A DNA stretch of 64,000 nucleotides from Amnibacterium sp. CER49. Lineage in GTDB: Bacteria; Actinomycetota; Actinomycetes; Actinomycetales; Microbacteriaceae. The notes beneath the pieces were generated by a model. It saw nothing but the letters and a program-made list of their open reading frames with translations, made no database searches and had not been told where the DNA came from. A program made the translations under genes and the position numbers. The stretch lies in NCBI RefSeq assembly GCF_029846255.1, contig NZ_JARVWQ010000002.1, forward strand, positions 744,001-808,000, written 5' to 3'. Position 1 is the stretch's first letter. Every line of letters begins with the position of its first letter. Of the stretch, positions 63,086 through 64,000 are shown piece by piece.

Positions 63086-64000
63086 TCAGCCCGCCGGCAG
63101 CCAGGCCCGCGCGGCGGGTGCGAGCGGCTCCGTCCGGAACGCCCACTCGGGCAGCATCCCCGCGCCGAGCATCGTGCCGAGCAGCGACGCGAACGGGTAC
63201 GCGGGGTCGGCGACGAGCGCGCGGTCGACGAATGCCGCTGCGATCGTGCCGCGGCCGAGCGTCCACGACAGCCACCCGGCGACGGTGAGCAGCGGCGCGC
63301 GGTCGGCCGGCGACAGGCACGCGGCGGCGCGCTTCACGGCGGCGATGCCGCGCTCGACGCGGTCGGGATCGGGTCGCACCATGTCGCCGCCGCTGAAGGC
63401 GAGCACGACCGGGTCGGTGGGCTCGACGGGCTCGGCCGAGACGAGGGTGCGCTCGCGGACGTAGGCGCCGAACTCCGGCCCCCACGCGAACTGCATCATG
63501 ACGAGGTCGCGCAGCACCGGCAGCCCGGCGAGCGCCGCGAGCAGCGCGGAGCACGCGCACGGCCCGTCCGGATGCTCCTCGAGCATCCCCTCGATCGCCG
63601 CGCTGACGTCCAGACCGCCGAGCACCCGGCCCACGAAGCGCTCCGGCGCCGCCGCGGGCCCGAAGGCCCGCCCGCGCACACCCCTCGCGGGGTCCAGCCC
63701 GTGCACGCGGCCGGCGCCCTCCGGCAGCAGCTCCCAGCGCACGAGCGCGTCGAGGAAGACCTCGATCTCCGGCTCGGGGACCTCGGGCAGGCGCACCGCC
63801 TCGTCCACCTCGAGCAGCCGCGTCCCCTGCGGGGTCGGACCGATCTCGGCGAGCGGGCGGCCTCCCACGGGCTGGGCCGGGTCGAGCAGGGAGCCCCAGC
63901 CGTCGGCGGCCACGACGAGGAGGTCCCGCACGTCGAGCCCCGCCTCGCGGGCCCGGCTCGCGACACGCTCGAGCAGCGGCCACGGCGCGCGGGCGAACGG
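63086..64000 (-). CDS. DUF4192 family protein, 5' end off the window
   Basis: 304 aa plus stop are visible; the frame is open to the right edge. DLLVVAADGWGSLLDPAQ, ALLAALAGLPVLRDLVMMQFAWG (in part) and CLSPADRAPLLTVAGWLSWTLGRGTIAAAFVDRAL (in part) match DUF4192, a common actinobacterial protein of unknown function. The end AARAWLPAG is the usual C-terminus. Confidence 0.85.
   Translation of the reverse strand, partial: PFARAPWPLLERVASRAREAGLDVRDLLVVAADGWGSLLDPAQPVGGRPLAEIGPTPQGTRLLEVDEAVRLPEVPEPEIEVFLDALVRWELLPEGAGRVHGLDPARGVRGRAFGPAAAPERFVGRVLGGLDVSAAIEGMLEEHPDGPCACSALLAALAGLPVLRDLVMMQFAWGPEFGAYVRERTLVSAEPVEPTDPVVLAFSGGDMVRPDPDRVERGIAAVKRAAACLSPADRAPLLTVAGWLSWTLGRGTIAAAFVDRALVADPAYPFASLLGTMLGAGMLPEWAFRTEPLAPAARAWLPAG

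Overview
This window is a stretch of high-GC chromosome from an actinobacterium, most likely Micrococcales and plausibly Microbacteriaceae. The evidence is the gene content and order: a PriA-type HisA, ThyX, mycoredoxin, a DUF3046-ClgR-CinA-PgsA block beside recA, a MarP-like protease, Gram-positive-type LexA boxes, and many genes that lack a Shine-Dalgarno (SD) and instead carry TANNNT 6-8 nt before the start codon. The family-level assignment is inference. I saw no rRNA, tRNA, CRISPR array, insertion sequence, prophage or origin.

Layout. (1) 1-3422, minus strand: translation block infC-rpmI-rplT-rRNA methylase, then pheS-pheT (pheT runs off the edge). (2) 3729-12436, accessory interval: DUF1844 protein, DHFR-like protein, tatA-tatC-tatB, two tandemly duplicated ferritin-like Tat-exported proteins, a pentapeptide-repeat protein, an SDR, and an MFS exporter-marR pair with a clear palindromic operator. 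(3) 12436-16274: hisC-hisB-hisH-priA-sseB operon, with 4-nt overlaps at the three his junctions. (4) 16341-26748, genome-maintenance block: LysM protein/lexA divergent pair with LexA boxes, AlkA-like glycosylase, hflX, a methyltransferase, dapF-miaA-miaB, recX-recA with upstream LexA boxes, DUF3046, ClgR-like regulator. (5) 26916-32746: CinA-like deamidase, pgsA and ftsK, interrupted by an opposite-strand TetR-glycosyltransferase module with its own operator and terminator. (6) 33066-40209: ArsR-AHSA1 pair, rnj-dapA, thyX, a thioredoxin-fold protein, an epimerase, a small membrane TPR-like protein and dapB. (7) 40248-44276: GNAT, histidine phosphatase, TetR and two aldo/keto-reductase-fold proteins that lack catalytic residues. 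(8) 44402-46615: pnp with a strong terminator and an SD-sequestering hairpin. (9) 46877-58688, accessory interval separating pnp from rpsO: MFS, PrmC-like methylase plus aldolase, mycoredoxin, phosphoesterase, FUSC and LLM proteins, siderophore-interacting protein, an intact AKR and hypothetical proteins. (10) 58782-64000: rpsO, MarP-like membrane protease, a tandem array of structured repeats, a HelD-like helicase and a DUF4192 protein cut by the edge.

How the parts work together. The conserved minus-strand spine covers translation, histidine and lysine/peptidoglycan precursor synthesis, the SOS response, RNA decay (RNase J, PNPase) and chromosome partition. Small regulator-plus-effector modules (MarR/MFS, TetR/GT, ArsR/AHSA1, TetR alone) are inserted, each with a recognisable operator. 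The most system-like accessory unit is the pair of ferritin-like Tat substrates encoded immediately upstream of the Tat translocase genes. The most unexplained non-coding structures are the roughly 180-bp tandem repeats at 60446-60816, the 80-nt imperfect hairpin at 32958-33037, and the hairpin inside the start of recX.
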